From positions 1-30,745 of the forward strand of contig DAIMYQ010000020.1 in assembly GCA_036734385.1 (NCBI GenBank): 30,745 bases of DNA, given 5' to 3'. Position numbers and translations under genes: made by a program. The DNA comes from JAAYPI01 sp036734385. Its GTDB lineage: Bacteria > Bacteroidota > Bacteroidia > Bacteroidales > Paludibacteraceae. Shown piece by piece: positions 6,456-14,605 of this stretch. A model generated the notes under the pieces. The model did not search any database and had not been told where the DNA came from. It saw only the letters and a program-made list of their open reading frames with translations. How positions within the stretch are numbered: the stretch's first letter is position 1; every line of letters starts with the position of its first letter.

Positions 6456-7637
6456 ATGTACAAAAAAATCTACCTAAAACCGAAAAAAGAAGAATCGTTA
6501 AAACGTTTTCATCCTTGGGTTTTTTCGGGAGCTATTGACCATTCAGACAAGGGTATAGAAGAAGGAGACTTGGTTGAGGTATATGATAGTCAGAATAATT
6601 TTATTGCATTGGGACATTGTCAGATAGGCAGTATTACGGTTCGCGTGTTATCCTTTGAACCAACAACAATAAATGATACATTTTGGGAAAAACGCATACA
6701 AAAAAGCCTTGATGAACGAACAGCAATTGGTCTAAATCAATCTGAAAATAATAACATTTTTCGTTTGGTACATGGTGAAGGCGACTTATTGCCCGGATTA
6801 GTGGTTGACATTTATGGAACGACAGCTGTTTTGCAAGCTCATTCGGTGGGTATGCACTTCTGCCGCATGGAAATTGCCAATGCTATTGTAAAAGTAATGA
6901 ATGGAAGCGTTAGTGCCGTTTATTATAAATCAGAAGGAACACTACCTACAAAAGCTGAAATAGACATTGAGGATGGTTATTTAATCGGGAAAGAAAGCAA
7001 TTCCATTGCCACAGAAAACGGTCTACAATTCCATGTTGATTGGCTAAGAGGTCAAAAAACCGGCTTTTTTATTGACCAACGAGATAACCGTTCGCTATTA
7101 GAAAAATATGCAAAAGGCAAAAGTGTTCTAAATATGTTCTGTTATACAGGCGGATTTTCTGTTTATGCTATGCGTGGCAATGCAAAATCCGTTCATTCGG
7201 TTGACAGTTCGGCAAAAGCCATTGAGCTGACAAATGAGAATATAAAGCTGAATTTTCCGAACGACCAACGGCATGAGTCTTTCACAACAGATGCCTTCAA
7301 ATATTTGAATGACATAAAAGATAAATACGATTTGATTATACTTGACCCACCTGCATTTGCCAAACACCGCAGTGCTTTACACAATGCTTTGCAAGGCTAT
7401 AAGAGATTGAATGCAAAGGCTTTTGAACAAATTAAACCGGGTGGAATTTTGTTTACTTTTTCGTGCTCACAAATTGTAAATAAGGAACAATTCAGACTGA
7501 CTGTATTTAGTGCAGCAGCCATGAGTGGTCGTCACGTACGTATTCTACATCAACTGACGCAGCCCGCAGACCATCCCATCAGCATCTATCATCCTGAAGG
7601 TGAATATTTAAAGGGACTGGTTTTATACGTTGAATAG
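6456..7637 (+). CDS. RlmI-like class I SAM-dependent rRNA methyltransferase
   Basis: At 393 residues it has the length and layout of RlmI, which makes m5C1962 in 23S rRNA. A PUA domain occupies about residues 1-75 (KRFHPWVFSGAID). A central EEHD-like region follows, then the Rossmann methyltransferase domain (about 190-393) with TGFFIDQRDNR, SAM-binding VLNMFCYTGGFSVYA, acidic VHSVDSS, catalytic LDPPAFAK and TFSCSQ, where the Cys is the expected nucleophile. The initiator ATG lies 7 bases after the exonuclease stop. The exact target base cannot be read from the sequence. Confidence 0.92.
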   Translation: MYKKIYLKPKKEESLKRFHPWVFSGAIDHSDKGIEEGDLVEVYDSQNNFIALGHCQIGSITVRVLSFEPTTINDTFWEKRIQKSLDERTAIGLNQSENNNIFRLVHGEGDLLPGLVVDIYGTTAVLQAHSVGMHFCRMEIANAIVKVMNGSVSAVYYKSEGTLPTKAEIDIEDGYLIGKESNSIATENGLQFHVDWLRGQKTGFFIDQRDNRSLLEKYAKGKSVLNMFCYTGGFSVYAMRGNAKSVHSVDSSAKAIELTNENIKLNFPNDQRHESFTTDAFKYLNDIKDKYDLIILDPPAFAKHRSALHNALQGYKRLNAKAFEQIKPGGILFTFSCSQIVNKEQFRLTVFSAAAMSGRHVRILHQLTQPADHPISIYHPEGEYLKGLVLYVE

Positions 7638-7655
7638 AAAAATCTTGCAATTTTT

Positions 7656-8231
7656 TCACAAACCTTTTACTCGGTCGGAATGTTGTTGAGCAAAAGCTTT
7701 CCAACTTGTGCTTTTTCCCGGCAGGATGGGGCTAGACATTTGCAAATAATGACAATACGCAGCGGCCAATCCATCTGTCGCATCCAATTGCAAATGCATA
7801 TCTTTTTCGGGTATTTTAAGAAATCTTTTGAGTAAATCGGATATTTGTTCTTTGGAAGCAGATCCGGTTCCTGATATAGCCATTTTAATTTTCAACGGTG
7901 CATATTCTTGAATGGGAACATCTCTATATAAAGCCGCACACATAGCTGCACCTTGTGCTCTACCCAATTTCAACATAGATTGAATATTTTTGCCAAAAAA
8001 AGGAGCTTCAATAGCTAACACATCCGGTTTATATTCATCAACAAGATCCAATACACGGGTAAAAATACACTGTAATTTATCATAATGAGTTTTGTATTTT
8101 TTAAGCTCAAGAACTCCGATGGCAAGCATTTTCGGTCTATTATTTTCCACCTCCAATACACCAAAACCCATGACCGTTGTACCGGGATCAATTCCTAAAA
8201 TTATTGTTTTATCTTTTTTTTCTCGAACCAT
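7656..8231 (-). CDS. ruvC: Holliday junction resolvase RuvC
   Basis: A 191-residue RNase H-fold nuclease that cuts four-way junctions symmetrically with RuvAB. All four catalytic acids are present: Asp15 (LGIDPG), Glu75 (LAIEAPFF), and Asp150 and Asp153 (LQLDATDGLAAAYCH). A short C-terminal tail after residue 165 is typical of Bacteroidetes RuvC. It is last of the nadK-DUF4286-ruvC run, 9 bases after DUF4286, and converges on the RlmI-like gene with only 18 bases between stops. RuvA and RuvB are not in this window. Confidence 0.96.
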   Translation of the reverse strand: MVREKKDKTIILGIDPGTTVMGFGVLEVENNRPKMLAIGVLELKKYKTHYDKLQCIFTRVLDLVDEYKPDVLAIEAPFFGKNIQSMLKLGRAQGAAMCAALYRDVPIQEYAPLKIKMAISGTGSASKEQISDLLKRFLKIPEKDMHLQLDATDGLAAAYCHYLQMSSPILPGKSTSWKAFAQQHSDRVKGL

Positions 8232-8240
8232 TGTGATGCT

Positions 8241-8543
8241 TTATTGTACTTTTTCAATTAAAGAGGTAACACAAAAAACATTGGAACCAAAAGTCTTCGA
8301 AACTTGACTTTTTATATTTTCCTCATAGTCCTTACGAAATTTGTCAAAATCAGCAAAAGAAGAAACCGGAAATTGAAGTGTATAAACAAAAAAATCGGTT
8401 TCATCGGTACAAACCTTGAATAAATCGGGATTGCCGAATAATTCAGTAAAAAGCATCATGGGAATAAACTTTTGATTAACCCACTGTAGCCAGAAATCAA
8501 ATTCAGAAAATTCTATATTGAAAGAAATATTATAATAAAACAT
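8241..8543 (-). CDS. DUF4286 family small protein
   Basis: A 100-residue protein without signal peptide or membrane segment. The N-terminal strand MFYYNISFNIE, the WLQWVNQKFIPMM helix and the end YEENIKSQVSKTFGSNVFCV fit the small ferredoxin-like-fold Bacteroidetes family DUF4286 as I remember it. It sits 6 bases after nadK and 9 bases before ruvC, so it is almost surely co-translated with them. No activity is known or visible. Confidence 0.8.
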   Translation of the reverse strand: MFYYNISFNIEFSEFDFWLQWVNQKFIPMMLFTELFGNPDLFKVCTDETDFFVYTLQFPVSSFADFDKFRKDYEENIKSQVSKTFGSNVFCVTSLIEKVQ

Positions 8544-8549
8544 TGATTA

Positions 8550-9437
8550 TTAATTATTTAAATTCCTTTTGTCGGCACCCCACATTAATTTGTTGCGAAG
8601 TGTTTGAAAATAGGTATAATTATTACGTTTTGCCACTTTAACGGTATAACCGGCCTTAGAAATATGCAGACGTGTTTTGCTATCAAGTACTTCAGAACGA
8701 CCATCCAGAGATATAAGAAAGCTATTATTACGACTTTCTATCTCTAATTCTATTTCCCAATCATCAGGAATAATTAATGGACGCAGATTCAAACTATGCG
8801 GTGCAATTGGAGCAATAATAAAGCTTCTATTTTGTGGAGTCATTATAGAGGCACCTACACTCAACGCATAGGCAGTAGATCCTGTTGGAGTAGAAATCAG
8901 CAATCCGTCGGCCTGATACGAGCACAAGTATTCATTATTAACAGTAGCATGAATCATAATCATGGAAGAAGAATCCAACTTGAGCACAGCTATTTCGTTC
9001 AAAGCTTTATTATTCGTTTTAAGCGAATGATTATCTGTTACCAATTTAAGAACAGAACGTTCCTCGATTTTATACCCCTGTTCCAAGATTTCGGTTACCG
9101 TAGCGGTAATACATTCAATTGAGACATCTGCCAAAAAACCCAATCTACCGATATTTATTCCCATAATCGGAATATTTCTATCAGCAATGGCTTCTGCCGT
9201 TTTTAAGAACGTACCGTCTCCCCCTACACTAAAAGCTAAGTCCGCATCAAAATTCGTATCACTTTTTTTAATAACCGTATATTTTGAAGGAAGAACCTGT
9301 TTCTTTTCAAGGATAGCATCATATAAATCTTCACATAATAAAACATCTACATGCTGTTTATCAAGAACTTGCAACAATTCATTGAAAGAACCGAAAAAAC
9401 CATGCTTGTAAATATTACCAAAAACAGCTACTCTCAT
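8550..9437 (-). CDS. nadK: NAD kinase
   Basis: This 295-residue cytoplasmic enzyme phosphorylates NAD to NADP using ATP or polyphosphate. The signature GGDGT is at residues 72-76 (FSVGGDGTFLKT), followed by INIGRLGFLAD and the C-terminal-domain motifs DGLLISTPTGSTAYALSVG and IIAPIAPHSL, all characteristic. It heads the minus-strand run nadK-DUF4286-ruvC and is divergent from pdxJ, with a 155-base shared upstream region. Confidence 0.97.
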   Translation of the reverse strand: MRVAVFGNIYKHGFFGSFNELLQVLDKQHVDVLLCEDLYDAILEKKQVLPSKYTVIKKSDTNFDADLAFSVGGDGTFLKTAEAIADRNIPIMGINIGRLGFLADVSIECITATVTEILEQGYKIEERSVLKLVTDNHSLKTNNKALNEIAVLKLDSSSMIMIHATVNNEYLCSYQADGLLISTPTGSTAYALSVGASIMTPQNRSFIIAPIAPHSLNLRPLIIPDDWEIELEIESRNNSFLISLDGRSEVLDSKTRLHISKAGYTVKVAKRNNYTYFQTLRNKLMWGADKRNLNN

Positions 9438-9497
9438 AATTTAATTAATTTCAATATTTTTAAACACCTAAAATCGCCAAGATATGCAATATTATAT

Positions 9498-9505
9498 TAC
9501 TTTTG
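9498..9505 (+). promoter_or_regulatory. Candidate -7 element in the nadK/pdxJ divergent region
   Basis: TACTTTTG matches TAnnTTTG on the plus strand, about 88 bases before the pdxJ ATG. No TTTG lies at the expected distance upstream. I found no equally good element for nadK on the other strand. Confidence 0.35.
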
Positions 9506-9592
9506 TTGGTTAAAGACAAAAGGTTTATGCAAAATAAATCATTTGTTTCTGAATAAAAGGAAAAAAGGAAAATATTTTGGAAAAAATATGCT

Positions 9593-10306
9593 ATGACTAA
9601 ATTAAGTGTAAATATAAACAAAGTTGCCACAATACGAAATGCAAGAGGAGGCAATACTCCTGACATTGTAAAAGTAGCTTTGGACTGCGAACGTTTTGGA
9701 GCAGAAGGGATAACCGTGCATCCTCGTCCTGACGGTCGTCACATAAGATATTCGGATGTGTTGAACTTAAAACCTGTGCTAAAAACAGAATTTAATATTG
9801 AGGGCTATCCACAAAAATCATTCATTGATTTGGTACTAAAAGTGAAACCTACTCAGGTTACCCTTGTACCCGACCCTCCTGAAGCTCTTACATCGAATGC
9901 AGGATGGGACACCGTAAAAAATTTGGATTTCTTAAAAGAGATTGTTGCTGAATTTCAACGAGTTGGTATAAGAACTTCCTTATTTGTGGATACCAATCCT
10001 ATAAATACAGAATATGCTGCCAAAACAGAAACAGACAGAATTGAGTTGTATACGGGTCCTTATGCTCATGATTTTTTAATGAATAAGGAAAGAGCTATTA
10101 AACCTTTTGTAGACGTTGCCAAGATTGCTCACAAAAATGGTTTACAAATCAATGCCGGTCACGACTTAAACCTAGAGAACCTAAATTTCTTTTATCAAAA
10201 TATTCCCCATTTAGAGGAAGTTTCGATAGGACATGCTCTTATTTCGGACGCCCTATATCTTGGTCTTGAAAAAACCATTCATGAGTACAAAAGTCTTTTA
10301 AAATAA
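9593..10306 (+). CDS. pdxJ: Pyridoxine 5'-phosphate synthase
   Basis: A 237-residue TIM-barrel enzyme that closes the pyridine ring of vitamin B6 from 1-deoxyxylulose 5-phosphate and aminoacetone 3-phosphate. The N-terminus LSVNINKVATIRNARGG, the phosphate-binding ITVHPRPDGRHI, TLVPDPPEALTSNAGWD, LYTGPYA, INAGHDLN and VSIGHALISDAL are all standard PdxJ blocks. The start at 9593 gives the normal N-terminus. It is followed after 34 bases by exbB, an order that recurs in Bacteroidetes. Confidence 0.96.
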   Translation: MTKLSVNINKVATIRNARGGNTPDIVKVALDCERFGAEGITVHPRPDGRHIRYSDVLNLKPVLKTEFNIEGYPQKSFIDLVLKVKPTQVTLVPDPPEALTSNAGWDTVKNLDFLKEIVAEFQRVGIRTSLFVDTNPINTEYAAKTETDRIELYTGPYAHDFLMNKERAIKPFVDVAKIAHKNGLQINAGHDLNLENLNFFYQNIPHLEEVSIGHALISDALYLGLEKTIHEYKSLLK

Positions 10307-10340
10307 AATATATAAAATTAACGTTTAATCCTCATAACCA

Positions 10341-11078
10341 ATGAACTTACTAAGTATTTTATTACAAGTTGTTACTAGTGACATTGCGACTACTGTTGCA
10401 GATACTCTAAACACTGTCAAAGCGGCGGCAGCGACAATTCCGGCCACTACACCTAAAGTAGAAATGGACTATCTCGACTTAACAATGAAAGGCGGAATTG
10501 TTATGATTCCAATATTCCTTCTTTCCTTTATCGGAACATACATTTTCATAGAAAGACTTATTGTTATTCGTAAAGCATCCAAACAAGATGATACTTTTAT
10601 GAATAAAATAAAGGATTATATCATGGAAGGAAAAGTTGAATCCGCGACAAAATTGTGTCAAATAACCGATACCCCTTCGTCCAGAATGATTGAAAAGGGA
10701 ATTTCACGTTTAGGTAAACCGATGAATGATGTGTTGGTTGCAATCGAAAACGTAGGAAATATGGAAACAACAAAATTGGAAAAAGGTTTTGCCATGTTGG
10801 CAACCGTTGCAGGAGGTGCCCCTATGTTGGGATTTTTAGGAACAGTAACAGGGATGGTTCGTGCTTTCTTTAATATGGCAAACTCCGGCAACAACATTGA
10901 TATAACTATTTTATCAGCAGGTATTTATGAAGCAATGGTTACAACAGTTGCAGGTTTGGTAGTAGGCATATTTGCTTATTTTGCTTATAACTATTTGGTT
11001 ACAAGACTTGACGAAGTGGTACAACATATGGAACTTAGTACTATGGAATTTATGGATTTATTAAATGAACCCATTTAA
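10341..11078 (+). CDS. exbB: ExbB/TolQ/MotA-type proton channel protein
   Basis: At 245 residues it has the three-helix topology of ExbB. A variable N-terminal region precedes the first membrane helix near residues 52-72 (GGIVMIPIFLLSFIGTYIFI). The MotA/TolQ domain follows, with LATVAGGAPMLGFLGTVTGMVRAF around 150-175 and a third helix around 193-215 (AMVTTVAGLVVGIFAYFAY). With ExbD it uses the proton gradient to energise TonB, which opens outer-membrane TonB-dependent transporters. It begins the exbB-exbD-tonB set. Confidence 0.93.
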   Translation: MNLLSILLQVVTSDIATTVADTLNTVKAAAATIPATTPKVEMDYLDLTMKGGIVMIPIFLLSFIGTYIFIERLIVIRKASKQDDTFMNKIKDYIMEGKVESATKLCQITDTPSSRMIEKGISRLGKPMNDVLVAIENVGNMETTKLEKGFAMLATVAGGAPMLGFLGTVTGMVRAFFNMANSGNNIDITILSAGIYEAMVTTVAGLVVGIFAYFAYNYLVTRLDEVVQHMELSTMEFMDLLNEPI

Positions 11079-11119
11079 TAAAAAAAAATAATATTTTTAT
11101 CTGAATTAACTAAATTACC

Positions 11120-11536
11120 ATGGCCATAAAAAAAAGAAACAAAATAAGTACTCAATTCAGTCAGGCATCCATGACAGACTTGATATTCTTATTATTAATA
11201 TTTTTCATGATAACATCAACGGTAGTAACACCTAATGCAATTAAGATATTATTACCCCAAAGCAGTAATCAGACATCAGCAAAACCAATGACAAGAGTCA
11301 TCATTGATGCTAATTTAAATTATTACTTGGCAGCCGGAAAGGAAAAAGAGCATTTGGTAAATTTCGAAGAAATTGAGCCTTACTTAAAATCTGTTGTAGT
11401 AGCCGAACCCGATATGTATATCGCCCTATATGCTGACGAAAGCGTACCTTGCAGAGAAATTGTACGCGTACTCAATTTGGCTAATGAAAATAAATTTAAA
11501 TTAGTTATTGCTACTCGACCATTGAAGAAAGATTGA
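11120..11536 (+). CDS. exbD: ExbD/TolR-type transport protein
   Basis: This 138-residue protein has a short basic cytoplasmic N-terminus, one membrane helix (about residues 17-36, SMTDLIFLLLIFFMITST) and a periplasmic domain. Asp20 within the helix is the conserved protonatable residue that couples proton flow in ExbD/TolR. It lies 41 bases after exbB and 28 before tonB. Many Bacteroidetes carry two exbD genes in this locus; only one is seen here. Confidence 0.93.
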   Translation: MAIKKRNKISTQFSQASMTDLIFLLLIFFMITSTVVTPNAIKILLPQSSNQTSAKPMTRVIIDANLNYYLAAGKEKEHLVNFEEIEPYLKSVVVAEPDMYIALYADESVPCREIVRVLNLANENKFKLVIATRPLKKD

Positions 11537-11564
11537 TTTGTTTGATATTTAAAATCATATTTAG

Positions 11565-12431
11565 GTGAAAGAAAATAAAGATAGTAAAATAGGCGGAGCA
11601 ATAGGAACAATTGTTTACCACGTTATTTTGCTGCTCCTTTTAATGTTCTTCGGATTTTCCAAAATTGTTCCCACAGAAGAAGAAGGATTGACAGTAAACT
11701 TTGGAACATCAGACGAAGGTTCAGGTTTTTTTGAGCCTGCACCACAAAGTGAGATTGAAGATATGCTCGAACCGGAAGCGTTGACAGCACCACCTGCAAC
11801 TTCAACTCCCATCAAACAAGAAAGACAAGAAGAACTGGTTACCCAAAATAATGAAGAATCTGTTGCCATACAAGAGGAAAAACGTAAAAAGAAAGAAGAA
11901 CAACAACGAATAATTGAGCAAAGAAAAATTGTTGAAGAGCAAAGAAAAGCGGAAGAAAAACGTATAGCTGAAGCAAAAAGAATTCAGGACGAAAAGGCAA
12001 AAAAAGCATCAGCAGCAGCAAAAAATGCCTTTGGAAGTGAAGGAAAAGGATCTTCTACAACCTCCAAAGGAGAAGGTATCACTTCGGGAACAGGAAATCA
12101 AGGAAATCCTTTTGGAGATGTCAACTCCAAGAACCGAATTGGGGGTGGTACCGGGAATGGTCATTCTTTCAGTCTATCGGGTCGGAGCATTGTCGGTAGT
12201 ATTCCTCAACCGAGTTATAACAGTAATGAGGAAGGTTCTATTGTTGTAGACATAGAGGTTGATAAAAATGGAAATGTTATAAGTGCCCATGCAGGAGGAA
12301 AGGGAACTACCATAGGAGACAATAATATGCGTAAAGCGGCTGAAAATGCTGCTAAAAGAGCAAAATTTAATGGAATCACAGGGAACATTACCCAAACGGG
12401 TTCTATTACCTACCGATATAATTTAAGATGA
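11565..12431 (+). CDS. TonB-like energy transducer (GTG start)
   Basis: The GTG start is forced: an in-frame TAG (11562-11564) directly precedes it and the next Met lies inside the membrane helix. The 288-residue protein has a TonB-type N-terminal helix (about residues 12-32, GTIVYHVILLLLLMFFGFS). A long Lys/Glu-rich coiled coil follows (about 85-150), then a Gly/Ser linker (about 155-205) and a C-terminal TonB domain (about 210-288) with IVVDIEVDKNGNVISAH and GSITYRYNL. The charged coil and Gly/Ser linker replace the Pro-rich spacer of enterobacterial TonB. Its place after exbB and exbD supports the role. Confidence 0.88.
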   Translation: MKENKDSKIGGAIGTIVYHVILLLLLMFFGFSKIVPTEEEGLTVNFGTSDEGSGFFEPAPQSEIEDMLEPEALTAPPATSTPIKQERQEELVTQNNEESVAIQEEKRKKKEEQQRIIEQRKIVEEQRKAEEKRIAEAKRIQDEKAKKASAAAKNAFGSEGKGSSTTSKGEGITSGTGNQGNPFGDVNSKNRIGGGTGNGHSFSLSGRSIVGSIPQPSYNSNEEGSIVVDIEVDKNGNVISAHAGGKGTTIGDNNMRKAAENAAKRAKFNGITGNITQTGSITYRYNLR

Positions 12432-12450
12432 AAGTTTATTTTTAACCAGA

Positions 12451-13116
12451 ATGGATGTACGTATAGAAAAAGGTTGGAAAGATCTCCTTGCAACAGAATT
12501 TGATAAATCATATTTTTCAGATTTGACACAATTTGTTCATCAAGAATACAAACAGAGGCAAGTCTTTCCTCCCGGCAGATTTATATTCAATGCTTTTGAC
12601 TTATGTCCATTCGAACATACAAAAGTAATTATCTTAGGACAAGACCCTTACCATGGAATCGGACAAGCTCACGGCTTAAGTTTTTCAGTAAATGATGGAG
12701 TCGCACTTCCTCCCTCTTTGCAAAATATTTACAAAGAAATATCCTCTGATCTGGGCATTACACCATATAATACAGGTAACCTTGAACGATGGGCAAAGCA
12801 AGGTGTTTTGTTGCTCAATGCAACATTGACGGTTCAGGCCAATATAGCAGGTTCACACCAAGGAAAAGGTTGGGAACAATTTACCGATTCTGTCATCGAA
12901 ATATTGTCAAAAAATAAAGAACATCTTGTTTTTCTTCTTTGGGGAAGTTATGCACAACAAAAAATTCGTCTTATTGATGAACACAAACATTTAATTCTTA
13001 CGGCTGTTCATCCCTCCCCGCTTTCAGCTTACCGTGGCTTTTTTGGATGCAAACACTTTTCTAAAACCAATACGTATTTATCGGACAAGGGTCTCAGTCC
13101 GATAGATTGGAGATAA
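12451..13116 (+). CDS. ung: Uracil-DNA glycosylase, family 1
   Basis: It removes uracil from DNA to start base-excision repair. At 221 residues it has the normal family-1 length. The water-activating motif GQDPYH (63-68, catalytic Asp65) and the C-terminal DNA-intercalation motif HPSPLSAYRGFFGCKHF are intact, as are LLLNATLTV and FLLWGSYAQ. It starts 19 bases after tonB, so it is probably co-transcribed with the energy-transduction genes, though the functions are unrelated. Confidence 0.97.
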   Translation: MDVRIEKGWKDLLATEFDKSYFSDLTQFVHQEYKQRQVFPPGRFIFNAFDLCPFEHTKVIILGQDPYHGIGQAHGLSFSVNDGVALPPSLQNIYKEISSDLGITPYNTGNLERWAKQGVLLLNATLTVQANIAGSHQGKGWEQFTDSVIEILSKNKEHLVFLLWGSYAQQKIRLIDEHKHLILTAVHPSPLSAYRGFFGCKHFSKTNTYLSDKGLSPIDWR

Positions 13117-13242
13117 CCTATTTTTATAAGATCTTGCCTTATTCACTCACTTCATTTGTCACTTCAGGCATTTCAAAAGTTTGTTCAATATAAAAATTAA
13201 CCGTTTCAGTATATTTTTATAATTAGACAAACATTTCCTATC

Positions 13243-13250
13243 TACCTTTG
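13243..13250 (+). promoter_or_regulatory. Candidate -7 promoter element for the efflux operon
   Basis: TACCTTTG is an exact match to TAnnTTTG and lies 23 bases before the tolC-like ATG. No TTTG is present 19-21 bases upstream, so strength or activator dependence is unclear. The rest of the 157-base gap after ung holds no gene I can support. Confidence 0.5.
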
Positions 13251-13273
13251 CTCTATAAAAATCTTGTAACACA

Positions 13274-14572
13274 ATGAAAAAGAAATTTTTATTATTAAGT
13301 CTGATTTGCGTTTTTGTTGGTTCTGTTAATGCCCAACAATTGCAAAAATCAAAGCAATTCACGCTAGAACAATGTTTGGAATATGCATTGAATAACAGTT
13401 ATACGCAAAAAACAAAGCAATTAACTGAAACGGCAAAAAACACTATTTACAAACAATCAAAGCTGAATGTGCTTCCATCTGTTTCTGCCTCTTTGAGTGA
13501 AAGTTTCGGCAATAATAGTACAACATCTGCTTTTAGCGGAAACTATAGCATTAATGCCGGATTGGTACTTTACAATGGAGGAATAACCTCTAACACTATA
13601 GAAATGAATAGATTAAGCAAAGAGCAAGCGAGTTATAGCACCTCACAATACACCAATGAGTTAACGATACAAATTTTACAAACATTCCTTACCATATTGG
13701 GAAATGAAGAATTATTGAAATACCAACAATCGTTACTTACTGCAAGCGAGGAACAGGTAAAGCAAGGAAAAAAACAATTTCAGGCAGGAAGCATTTTGGA
13801 AAGTGACTACCTTATGCTCGAAGCTCAATACGCAAGTGCTAAAAATGACATTGTGGACACCCAAATAACGAGAGATAATAATCTTCTTTCGATGAAAAGT
13901 TTATTGTCGATAGAACCAACAACAACTCTTGAAATCATTTCTCCAGACACCTCTAACATTCGCAATTTAGCAGTATTACCGACACAAGAAGAAGCTTTGG
14001 AAAATTGTATGAAAAGTTTTCCTGACTTAAAAATAAGTCAATATGACGTAAATATTGCAGAAAAGAACATTGCTATTGCTCGGGCAAATTACTTTCCAAC
14101 CGTTAACCTAAGTGGGAGCATCGGTACAGGACACGGAAACGGATATAGCAATTTTAGCACACAACTGTCAAACCAATTTAACCAACAGATTGGGCTATCG
14201 GTAAGCATTCCTATTTACGATAAAAATGAAACTAAATCTCTTGTAACACAAAGAAAAATTGCTCTTCAACAAGCTGAATTAGAAAACCAACAAACCATAC
14301 TTGATACACGACAGACATTGGTACAAGAATACCAAAATGTGGTATCTGCTTACAGTAAATTTGGAGCTACAGAAATAAAAGAAAATGCCTATAAAAAAAC
14401 ATTTGAAGCATACAGAGCAAAATTCAATGCAGGAGCAATTACTGCAGTTGATTTATTACAACAACAAAATAACTACATCAGTGCTTTGAACGATTACATC
14501 CAAAGTAAATACAGTTTTATCCTAAAACGTAAAATTTTAGATGTATATATGGGATTGCCAGTAAAAATGTAA
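13274..14572 (+). CDS. TolC-family outer membrane efflux protein
   Basis: A 432-residue outer-membrane channel subunit. A signal peptide (about residues 1-20, KKKFLLLSLICVFVGSVNAQ) is followed by two OEP repeats rich in long amphipathic helices; FTLEQCLEYALNNSY near residue 32 is the usual N-terminal block. Near the C-terminus, YRAKFNAGAITAVDLLQQQN is the matching second-repeat motif. It is first in the operon encoding the periplasmic adaptor, ATPase, permease and two-component regulator, so it likely forms the exit duct of a tripartite exporter. Confidence 0.93.
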   Translation: MKKKFLLLSLICVFVGSVNAQQLQKSKQFTLEQCLEYALNNSYTQKTKQLTETAKNTIYKQSKLNVLPSVSASLSESFGNNSTTSAFSGNYSINAGLVLYNGGITSNTIEMNRLSKEQASYSTSQYTNELTIQILQTFLTILGNEELLKYQQSLLTASEEQVKQGKKQFQAGSILESDYLMLEAQYASAKNDIVDTQITRDNNLLSMKSLLSIEPTTTLEIISPDTSNIRNLAVLPTQEEALENCMKSFPDLKISQYDVNIAEKNIAIARANYFPTVNLSGSIGTGHGNGYSNFSTQLSNQFNQQIGLSVSIPIYDKNETKSLVTQRKIALQQAELENQQTILDTRQTLVQEYQNVVSAYSKFGATEIKENAYKKTFEAYRAKFNAGAITAVDLLQQQNNYISALNDYIQSKYSFILKRKILDVYMGLPVKM

Positions 14573-14605
14573 AAAACATATAATAATCATTTATAATAAG
14601 ACACA

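Noticed and set aside
7638..7655. Terminator between the RlmI-like gene and ruvC
   Set aside because: Only an A/T-only stem of about 6 bp is visible; too weak to call.
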